Origin: Micractinium sp. NFX-FRZ
Lineage: Eukaryota; Chlorophyta; Trebouxiophyceae; Chlorellales; Chlorellaceae
Reading direction: 5' to 3'
DNA length: 64,000 bases
NCBI GenBank assembly: GCA_029339195.1
Contig: JAPTJF010000160.1
Coordinates: 1 to 64,000 of the forward strand
The notes beneath the pieces were generated by a model. It saw nothing but the letters and a program-made list of their open reading frames with translations, was not told the DNA's origin and made no database searches. Within the stretch, counting starts at the first letter, position 1, and each line of letters begins with the position of its first letter. The translations under genes were made by a program, and so were the position numbers. Below, one piece after another: positions 11,764-21,100 of this stretch.

Positions 11764-12215
11764 CGTTGATTACTGACCCAACTTGCACCGAGGACGGAGA
11801 GAAGTGGTACCAGCGCAGGCTCCCGACAGGCGACCATGCACCCAGGCATGCATCCGTGGAGGGAACAGCTCAGGTGCCGGCACAAGCGCACGTCCCCAGA
11901 CACAGACAAAGAAGGGGCTTAAAGCCGAGTGCAGCAGGGTCGATCCGATATCCACCGCTGCAAGGGGTGTGCAGCACCACCGCTGCAAGGGGTGCCTGCA
12001 GAAGGCGGACACGTGGCCCCTCAGATTGCAAATCTGTTCGGCATTCCTGCCCGAGTGCCGGCAGTGCCGGCATCGAATTGCAGGCATACTTTCGACCCTC
12101 TTGTCGTTCACTCTCTTCAGGTCAGGGTCACAGAGGTACGGAGCTGTCTCCGAGGAGTTGCGATCGCGACAGCGTAACCCTTGCAAGCCCGTCCACACGC
12201 AGTAGCCCTGCAGCC

Positions 12216-13472
12216 ATGGCCGGTGAGTGGCTCCTCAAACCCAAAGCCGTTACAGGCAGCGCACCAGCAAGCCACTGCCGCCATGTGCCGCTGCCGCCGC
12301 CTGTCCGACGCCTGCCCGCAGCGTCGGCCTCCCACTCCCCCGACAGCAGAGCTCGGCACACCACCTCAGCCCTGCCGCGCCATGCCTTGCTGCTGCAGCC
12401 TCGCTCGCCGCCCCGCAGCGCCTCCTCACTGGCCGTGCCGCCGTGCGCCCCACCGCGCGGCGCCGTGCCACGGTGTGTGCAGCCCTGCTGAAGCGCTATG
12501 TGATTGTGCGGGACATCCCAGACATCGCCCAGAAGAGCCAGGCAGATCTGGGCAGCATCTCAGCCACCTCGGTTGCCTCCCTCAACAAGGCAGGGCAGGA
12601 CCGCGTCCAGGTGAGGGGGGCAGCATAAAAATGCTTGTGCACCGGCGTGGGTGGGCGGGTTGGCGGCCAGGGGCGGGCGGGGACCAGTGACCAGACGGGG
12701 AGCGGGGAGGCAAGGGTGGAGTCGGTTAGGCTGCACACTGAGCTGAGCAGGGGCGCTGCTGAGCCTGAAGTGAAATGCTGGCACCGGCTTCCTGCCCCTC
12801 CTGCTGCAGTGGCAGCACAGCTACGTGGTGGAGGGCAAGACGTTTTGCGGTGAGCCAAACACCAGCTCTGCGCGTGCTGGGCCGAAACATGCTGTGCTGT
12901 CGGCTGCTGTGGGTGTATGGGGGCAACATGGTGCCTCTGGCTCAGGTCAAGGGGCGTCCCTGTTCCGTGGCGTGCTGTGCACACAGCAATGTCCCTGTGC
13001 AGCAGCAATGTCTCGTCAAAGGCCCTCCCCCTTACCGCCGTGTGTACTGCCTGCCTGCCTCTGCTGCAGTGTACCTGGCGGAGGACGAGGCGGCCATTCA
13101 CGAGCATGCAAAGATTGGCGGGTGAGGACATGCGGGGGTGGTGCTGGCCGTGTCAAGCTGTCAGCCCGCATGCCAGTCTGCCCGTCCGCCCAACCTGTGG
13201 GTGGGTGTGTGCCACGCGTCAGGCATACCCTCGCCTGTGCTGCGCCATGCTGTTGCCCGCCTCCTGGGGCACAGATATGGGCACCATGCTGTGCCACCCC
13301 ACCCGACCACCCTGTGCCCTGACGCTGGCTGTGTGCCATCCTTCTGTTCCCCACCCGCCCCCCACCCCCGCACAGCTTCCCTGTGACTTCCATCCACGAG
13401 GTGACCTCCATCATCGACCCCACCACCGCTGCACACTGCCCCTGCGCCGCTGCAAACGGCGTCAGCGCATGA
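12216..13472 (+). CDS. Plastid-targeted DUF4242 (SCO4226-like) small protein
   Basis: Exons 12216-12222, 12399-12610, 12810-12849, 13070-13121 and 13376-13472 give 135 residues. The first coding exon is only 7 nt (ATG GCC G). This start was chosen because splicing to 12399 yields an Arg/Ala/Ser-rich leader of about 33 residues ending VCAA, a typical chloroplast transit peptide. The mature part follows the DUF4242 pattern: KRYVIVRDIPDI, WQHSYVVEGKTFC, VYLAEDEAAIHEHA, GGFPVTSIHEV and IIDPTTA. The bacterial relative SCO4226 is a dimeric ferredoxin-like fold that can bind nickel; the role in algae is unknown. Splice phases all close. Targeting is inferred from composition only. Confidence 0.8.
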
Positions 13473-13633
13473 ACCTTACGGTGGTACTGCTGCAGCTTGG
13501 GTGGCGGCACATGCAGCTGCCGCTCCTCTTTGTGCTGGCGGCCTCAGCAAGGCTTCCCATCACAGAATGCCACACTTAAGCCACACCATTCCCCACATGT
13601 ACTCGTTCCAAATTGATAACATGTTTCTGCACT

Positions 13634-13638
13634 TGTAA
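13634..13638 (+). terminator. TGTAA poly(A) signal of the DUF4242 gene
   Basis: TGTAA lies 162 bases downstream of the stop at 13472. Confidence 0.5.
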
Positions 13639-13874
13639 AGCAACGAGTTCACCTGATCGGTCTTGTGTCGACAGGGGGCACACAGTGCGAGTCAGGCATG
13701 CCCGTAGGGGCAGCCGATTGGTGCAAGGGGCGGGCAGTGGTGGGAAGCAGTTCCAAGGAACGGGGCTGGGGCTGACCGCCTGTTCCAGCCAACGCTTTGC
13801 CTCGTGCATCAGCATCTGTGCAGAGTGACCGGGAGCGCCACAACAGTGTCCCAGACCCACCGTCCTCCGAGCGA

Positions 13875-13985
13875 GCAGGCCCAAACTGTGCCCTGGCAGA
13901 ACGGCAACATTGGCGTCCACCACTGGCTGGCAGCGTCAGCGCACTCACATGGCGGAGATGAAGCCCTTGTGGCTCTGTAGCAACA
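13875..13985 (-). pseudogene. Decayed fragment of the COP1 last exon
   Basis: Read on the minus strand, 13985 to 13875 begins with an AG acceptor-like site followed by QSHKGFISA and then a stop. The intact COP1 last exon (18223 to 18104) reads SDKGFISAV directly after its acceptor. Downstream, 'acgctg', 'gacgccaa' and 'cagggcac' blocks also line up with the COP1 exon (ACGCTG, GCCGCCAA, CAGGGCAC), but frame is lost. It is too short and too broken to code. Probably an old partial duplication; the source could also be another WD40 gene outside the window. Confidence 0.6.
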
Positions 13986-14502
13986 CGGTTGGGGGCCAAT
14001 GCAGGGGCCCAGCGACCTGACGTCCGGTGGTGCCACTGGTGGGGAAATGGCGGGGTGATGGCGATGGCGATGGGAGGGTGAGGGTGAGGGGGGAGGCTTG
14101 GTCCTTCCCTGAAGCTGCCCAGGAGCTGCCGTGGCAGCTGAGGGTGCACCTGCAGCAGTACCTTTTGCGCGTCCCGCGGACTTAACAGCAACTTGCGAGG
14201 CGCAGGTGCCTTTGGAAAGGCGACCCCAGCCCGCAGCCGAAACAATCACCGGCCGGACGCCAGTCGTTCGAACGACGCAGCGAGCGCACTGAAGCTCTGG
14301 CTCCGAGACGGCCTCGAACAGCCGCGCACCCGAGCGCCCAGGTGATGCTGAGCAGTTCCGCACAGGGCCATGCGACACCTGACCTGACCCGCCGGCCGCC
14401 TGACCTGACCCGCCGGCCTGATCTGGTTGTGTGCCGCCGCCTGCCTGCCGCCGCCCCCGCCTGCCGTCGCTGCAGGTCACCTGGGAGCCACAGATTGCAG
14501 GC

Positions 14503-15523
14503 ATGCCCTCTTCATGGAGCCTGCAGTCTCCAGGGCTGCATGTACTTGGCGCGTGGCTCATGCTCGCCTTGCTGGCATGCGCGTGGACACCGTCCGCACA
14601 TGCTGCCGTCCAGGGATGTGAGTGCCAGCGGTAAAGGAAACCCCCTGGGCCTGGGGGACGCTCGCCTAGTTGGCTGCTGTGTCCACCGCCCTGCCATTGT
14701 TGAGCCTGCACGTGGCCTTGGCAACCCTCTCGCTGGCCTAAACCACCCAGTGCTGCCCGCTTTGCCCGTCCCCCGGCTCCCTTGCGCCTGCTGCAGTCAC
14801 GCTGCAAGATGCGCTCATCGACTGCCAGGCAGACTGCGCCAGGATTGGGCGCATCCCCATCCCTGTGGCCCCGGGCAAGCTGCTGTGCGCCCTTGCCAAC
14901 AAGGACGGCACCATAACTGCCTACGGTGGGTGGCTGGCCAGATGCCAGATTGGACAGGCAGATGTATGCATCCAATTACGTTGGCAGCAGGTGGTGGTTG
15001 GGCTGCGGCGGTACCAGATCTGGCACTGCAAGCCAGCCAGCCAGCCGGGGAGCTGCCAGCTGGGCCAGGCAGTTCCTTGATTATCATGTCCACCCTGGTG
15101 GCCCAAATTGCAGGCACTTGGAAGCAAGGGCAGTGTGAGTACGCTGACTCTGCTCAGGCCGGGAAGAGCGTGAGAAGAGCCAACCGCTACCGCTGCGCCT
15201 GCCGCGCTGCCGCCACCGCGCTGAGCTGGAATGCCAGCCTGGCATGCATCGAGGGCGGCAGCGCGGCGGCCGCCGACCCCGCCGCCTGCCGTTTCCGCAA
15301 GCTGGGAGGGGGCGACTGGCAGGCGGGGTACATCCAGGTGCCGCCAAACCAGCCGCCCACCTGCCGTGCCCATGGCGTGCCCTTTGGGGAGGGCGGAGCG
15401 ATGGTGGGCTCTGTGACGGGCATAGGTGGCCCTTTCGTCATGCAGACGCTCTGCCTGGTCACCCCCAGCAACGCTGGCAGACGCCGCCTGGCGTCATTCA
15501 CAGCCTGTGAGTGTGCCTGGCAG

Positions 15524-15559
<36 letters not shown>

Positions 15560-17303
15560 CCCTGCCTGCCTGCCTGCCCTGGCCAGCATCCCTGCGTCGG
15601 CCCTTCCCACAGCCCACCTCCTGCCTTCTGACAGCTCATTTATAAGAACCGCCAACCTTCTTTCTTCCTTCTCACAGCTCACCCTTCTCGATTGCTGGGG
15701 TCCCTCTTCCCCCGGGCTCGTGCAGTCGACCTGTCACCGGGCCTGCCTAACTGCGCCTTCACGTGCTCGGTGTTTGGGCCCGGCATCACCCACGTCGACG
15801 CCGGGGTGCCTGGCCGTTATCTGTGCTCGACTAAAAACAAGGGCGCCACTTACTATGGTGCGCGCTGCTGCATGGCACGTGAGGCGACGTGTGCCGTTGG
15901 CTGACCCCTGCAGCTTGCCGCATGGCTGTCAACGCTCGACATGCCACGCCCCGCTGTTGGTTGTTCCGTGTGCAGGCACAACTGGTGATGCTGGGGAGTG
16001 CTTTTGGAACGGCAACCAAGGCGGCATTGTGTCCGGGACCTTGGATGGATACAAGTGCGGCTGCCGAGAGTCCGACACCACGCTGCAGTGGAAGCAGAGC
16101 AACGTGTGCACCAGGGGGCCCGCAGCGGCGGCCACCAACCCTGCGGTGGGTGGGCCACTGTGAGGCGGGGCGCGCGGGTGCGGAGAGTTGAAGCACCTGG
16201 ATGGATGGGTGGAGTTCTGGCCGGGCTGCTGTCATGATGCCAGTGGTTGGCCTCGGTCAGCTCGGTCAGCTCAGCTGCCAGCTGGCAGTGCCTCCTCGCC
16301 TCCTTGCCTCCTGCCCACCCGCCTGCCCGCCTGCCCGGCCCCTCAACACCGCCCTCGCCACAGGTGTGCCGCGTGCGCAAGCTGGGCGGTGGCGACTTTC
16401 GCATTGGCTGGTACCGCCCTCTCACCAGGCGGTGCTACATCCCTGTGGCCAACTTTGGGCCAGGGGGCAAGCAGGTCACGAGCGTCAAGTTGTTCCTGGG
16501 CGGGCCTTACCAGATGAGCCTGCTGTGCCTGCCAGGTGCGACGGGGCGCGCTGGGGCTGCGCTTCGCTGGGTGTAGAAAGCCCCCGGGGGCAGCTCAGAG
16601 CAGGTGGATGCACCGATTTCAATGCCAGGCAGACATGTGCACAGCTTCTTCGTTTCTAAGAAGACACACATTTCGTTGAACTGGGCTGGGGCTCCGCGCT
16701 GCAAACCTGGCCGGTTCACCCACTCCTGCCCCCTGCTTCGCCCCTCGCTGCCCCGCCCCCGCTGCAGCGCCCGATTACCGGCGGTGCCCAGGCGTGGCAC
16801 GCACCCGTGCTGGGCTGGCGCAGCGTGCGCGTGACCTGGCAGCCGCCCAGCCCCCCATTGTGTACTCCAACCACCCCAGCTCCCGCTGGAGCGCCATCGC
16901 CCACGCGCGCTGCCCACCCGCCGCACCCGCCGCTGCCAGCGACGTCGCGCTCATTGCCTGGTTCTACTGGCAAGCATTCGGCGCTGGCCCCGACTACCTG
17001 TGCGGCAACGCCTGGGGAGACAGCAACCTGGCACGCCTGGCCGGCCGCGGCGTGCGCCTCTGGCGCGCCCCCGCCCCGGGCGCCGGCGGTGGCCTGGTTG
17101 CCCCGCAGCCGTCTGCGGTCCAGGCGGCGCTCCCCGGCGATGTCTTCTTCTACGGCCGGCCCCACAGCATGGCTGCAATGTACCTGGGCGCGGGGGAGGT
17201 GCTGGCGTTTTCGCCCCTGCTGCCCGGCCCGCCAAAGGTGCTCCCCGCCAGCTTCAGGCCCGACCTGGATGAGGTGCGCACCTACCCCGACTTCCTCCTC
17301 TGA
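14503..17303 (+). CDS. Secreted protein: two Cys-rich modules plus NlpC/P60-like domain without catalytic Cys
   Basis: Exons 14503-14617, 14797-14925, 15114-15506, 15726-15857, 15976-16145, 16364-16535 and 16768-17303 give 548 residues. Residues 1-32 form a signal peptide (hydrophobic LMLALLACAW, then SAHA). Residues about 39-205 and 213-370 are two copies of one Cys-rich module. Each has a paired-Cys start, GxLC or GRYLC, a YRCACR or YKCGCR block, R-x-RKLGGGD and a closing xLCL. I do not recognise the module. The last 178 residues resemble NlpC/P60 peptidases: S428-D429-V430 sits where the family has DCSG, and PGDVFFY (493-499) is followed by H503 and AMYLG. The nucleophile Cys is Val430, so peptidase activity is unlikely. 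Probably extracellular or cell-wall associated. The acceptor at 15726 was preferred over 15678 because it mirrors module 1. Function is unknown. Confidence 0.8.
15523..15578. repeat. (TGCC)n microsatellite in an intron
   Basis: About thirteen TGCC units with one interruption lie in the third intron of the secreted-protein gene. Confidence 0.85.
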
Positions 17304-18103
17304 GCCACTGGATCCACTTGGCAAGGCCCCTCTCGTGGGCAGTTGTACCCGTACTATTGACATCGCATTCGTGTACGTGGCAATACATGTATCGCTGGCG
17401 GCATGAGCCAGCCTGAGACAGCCTTTGCTGATTGTCTTTATCCTCCGAGTCTGCCAACTCCCTCACCTGAGCCAGTCGCTGCACAACTTTCGTGCCACCT
17501 ACATGTGACCCAGACCTGCTTGGTCCACACTCCACCTCTGCCCCCCCGGGGCCCTCTCTCTCCTGGCAGCCGCCCCTCACTTGTCCCCACCCTTTTCGCC
17601 TGTTCTGGGTCCTCTTCAGTTGTTGTTGTTTGTCTGTACACATCGCTTATGGTCCTTCAGTGCCTGCCTCCTTCCTGCTCCTCTTTTGATACCCCAGCGT
17701 GTTTTGCACCTGTACTGCAGTACAATCCCAATAAGCATTGGCCTCTGCATGGCCATGTGGCATGCATGGGGCCTGTCAGCGCGTTGGTGTTACACTTGAT
17801 CTCAAACGTGTTGGTGTGGGGCGATTATGTTATTACCGAGGCTTCGGTCCTCGTGTGTTTGTGAGGTAAAAGAGAGGATAAGATTCGGATCAGTGGAGTG
17901 TCAAGGAACAGCGAAGCATCTGTCCGTCAGCGGCAGGAGCGGGACTGTAAGCAAAGCAGAGGTGCATGAGAAGCTGGAGGCGGGGAGCTAGAGAGGCACA
18001 GCAAAACCAAAACAGACAAGCCAAAAACAGGCGACATTGAGAAACAAGTTGCAGGGCGCGCAATGGCAGCCCCTGGATGCGTACAGCCGTTGCAGCCTGA
18101 AGC
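17304..18103. other. Convergent intergenic region, overlapping 3' UTRs likely
   Basis: No gene is seen between the secreted-protein stop (17303, plus) and the COP1 stop (18104, minus). A minus-strand TGTAA (17790-17794) and a plus-strand TGTAA (17946-17950) suggest that the two 3' UTRs could overlap by roughly 150 bases. Confidence 0.45.
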
Positions 18104-21100
18104 TCAGTTCTGGCCGCTGCTGCCAGTGAGGGAAAAGACCCGCACCGTGCCCTGGCTGTTGGCGGCCAGCAGCGTCTGCGCGCCGGGGCGCCAGCACACC
18201 GCAGAGATGAAGCCCTTGTCGCTCTGCATGTGCAGGTGGGAAGGGGGCAGGGGGGCAGTGCAGCGGGGCTCTCAACAGCACCCTTTGTAGCAGACAGCAG
18301 AAACGCGGCGCCTGCTTCCCTGCAGAAGTAAATAAAACAAAAAATGTGGTGGCACGCCGGTTGCAGCAGCGCTGGCAGTGACATGGTGCAGCACCCGTGC
18401 TGGTTGGCACGTGGCCCAACAGGCTCCCGCCCGCCCGATGGCCCCACCTGCGCGTCGCCGCCATCGTCGCCGTGCGCGGCAAAGGACTGCTGTGCCACCG
18501 GCTTGGAGAGGGACTTGTAGTACACAAACAGCTCGCTGGTCTCGCTGCCGCAGGCCAGGAAGTCGCCCTCCACTGCGGGGGTGGGTGGGTGGGTGGGTGA
18601 GGTGGGTTTGGGTCGGGTGGGGTGTGAGGTGCTGGTTCTGCATGTGGCAGCACTGCTGACCAGGCTGCTGGCACACATGGCCAGCTGGCACAGTCTGTTT
18701 GGCAGGCGCATGTGCCACCCGAGGCAGGGCAGCACGCTTGGTGGCTCATCAGTGCACGCACCCCTGGTGCGCCTCCCACCGATCGTCACGACTCCCTGCA
18801 CCGCATTCCAACACGCACCTTCCTCCGCCCAACCCCTTGTGCCCTGCCCTCCCAACACGCCACCCACCTGCCAGCCCCACAAAGTTCTTCTCGTTGGAGT
18901 GCCCCTCGTACACGCGCTGCGCACGCTGGCGGTGCGGCGGCCCCGCCGCCGCAGCCGCCATGTCGCTGTCAGGGACCGACGGCGCGTCGCCGGCGGTGTC
19001 CACGCCCCACAGGCGCAGGGTGGAGTCGGTGGAGGCCGACACCAGCTCCGCCTGGTTGCAGAAGCGCACGTAGGACACCGCCTTCCTGCAGGGAGGGAAG
19101 AGGAGGGAAGGAGGAGCGGGAGGGGGAGGAGGAGGGAGGTAAGTGAAGCCAGCTGGCGGGACAGGCCGGCAAGCAGGGCAGGTGGGCAAGCACATGATGC
19201 AGGGCAGGTCGGCAAGCACACCAAGCAGGGCAGGTCGGCAAGCACAACAAGCAGGGCAGCCCAAGGTCACAGGCGTCCCCAGCCAGGTCAGGCTGTGGCA
19301 GGGCAGGGTGGGTGTGCAGCAAAAATGCGCCCCCCTGCAGTCGACTCGCGGCGCCAGCAGCCACCCAAGCACGAACCACCTTCTTACAAACCAACGACAA
19401 CAATGCCGAGACAGTGTCAGGTTCTCGGCACCGCCCGCACCTGTGCCCCTGGTAGGTACACACGGGCGCCGAGGTGTTGCGCATGTCGTACAGGTACACG
19501 CTGTGGTCTGCTGAGCCCACCGCCAGCTCGTGGGAGGAGCCAGGGCGCCAGCGCACCGCGCACACGTTGGCGGCGGTGTCCACCTGCGGAGGGAGGGAGG
19601 GAGGGTTGCAGAGGCTGTGGGCCTAGGCAGGGGTGGCGTGCTCTATCTGGGGAGAAATGACGGCACGGGCTTTGCAGGAGAGGCAAGCTGTCGCATGCAC
19701 TGCTTGAAGCTCGCGTACCATTTCAGCGCTTGGGAAATGCCTGCACGCGCCCCTCGCCAGCACCCACCTCCTCCCCTCCCGCACTGCCCCCGACCCACAC
19801 ACAGCGCACCTGCGCCACCGAGGAGGGGCTCTTGGTGGACCAAAACTTGACGGCGCAGTCGTCGGAGCCAGAGGCCAGCAGCGTGGGGTCGGCGGCGCAA
19901 AAGTCGACGCTCCAGATGCGCTTGGAGTGGGCCTCGTACTCGTGCAGCAGCGAGGCAGCGCCCACGTCCCACACGCTCACCACGCCTGCGGCACGGGGGT
20001 TGGGGGCGGGGTGGGCTGGGTCGCTAGAGGTTGTGGCAAGGCGGGCGGGCGCTGGGCGAGGGAGGCGGCAAGTGGTGCGGCGGAGCAGAGTGGGTCGGGA
20101 GCAAGCGCCACGCGGGGCGGGGTTGGCAGCGACAGCAGGCAAGGAGCAGGGTTCTCCCACCCACAAGGCGTGCTCTGCTTGCCTCAGCCCCCAACCTTGC
20201 CCCCTGCCCCTAGCTACCCACCCTCACCAACCCCACCAACCCACCCCCTGCACACCCACCCGCACACCCCCCACACAACCCACCCCCTGCACACCCACCC
20301 TCGTAGTCGGAGGACGCAATGTGTGCCTGGATGTACTTGTTCCAGGAGAGGCAGGACAGCTTGGAGCGAGAGACCAGCTCCACAACGGGGGCGGCCCCGC
20401 TGCGCACCGCGGCCGCGCCGCCCGGCAGCGGCGGCGCGGACACGGCTGGGTAGTGGGGAGCCACGCCTGCAAAGTCGTACACGCTGCGGCACACGCGGAG
20501 GGCGAGGGGAGGGGAGGGTGAGCAGGTGAGTGGATGAGTGGGTTGGTGGGAAGGGGGATACGGGCAGCCGATGCGGCGGGGTAGTGGGGAGCCACGCCCT
20601 GCACAGCCGCACACGCCGCCAGTATACAGAAAGGCAAAAGTGGGTGAAGGGGCGGGTGATGAGGATCCGGGAGCGGGGAGTTGATAAGAGAGGGCAGGAG
20701 GGCATCTGAGCCTTTGCTGCTACCCTGTCCTCCCTGCCCCCCACCTCGGCCCACCCCCGCCACTCCTGCCGTGCACCCCACCCTGCCTAAGCCTGCCTGC
20801 CCCCGCACCTGATGCGCTTGGACACGCCGGCGGTGGCAAACAGGGCTCCCTCCCGGTCAAATTCGAGGGAGGAGACGATGGAGGCGGAGCCGCGGTGGCG
20901 CGGCGTGGGGCGCGGCACCTCCGCCACTAGCTGCGGGAGGGGCGGGGGGGGGGGGGCAGGGTGGAGAGGAGACGAGAGCCGTTTGGTAGGCTAGGGTTTC
21001 AGATGTAGAGGCGGGAGTGGCGGGGGCGCAGGGGAGGGGGCCCGGAGAGGAGATTGGGGCCCTTTGGTGGTTTCACACAAGGTTATATGCGTGTCATGGC

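Larger units (their letters stand above)
11411..12215. other. Intergenic region between FMO and DUF4242 genes
   Basis: Holds the FMO 3' UTR, a TGTAA motif, a perfect 20-bp tandem duplication at 11724, and a short direct repeat (ACCGCTGCAAGGGGTG) near 11954 and 11980. No coding exon could be supported. Confidence 0.5.
13473..14502. other. Intergenic region with a decayed COP1 fragment
   Basis: Contains the 3' UTR of the DUF4242 gene, a broken copy of the COP1 last exon (13875-13985, minus) and the promoter side of the secreted-protein gene. No intact gene is seen. Long minus-strand open frames here overlap no recognisable domain. Confidence 0.5.

Noticed and set aside
13809..14975. 388-codon minus-strand open frame
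   Set aside because: It overlaps the well-supported secreted-protein exons on the other strand and the decayed COP1 piece, and its translation is low complexity without domains.
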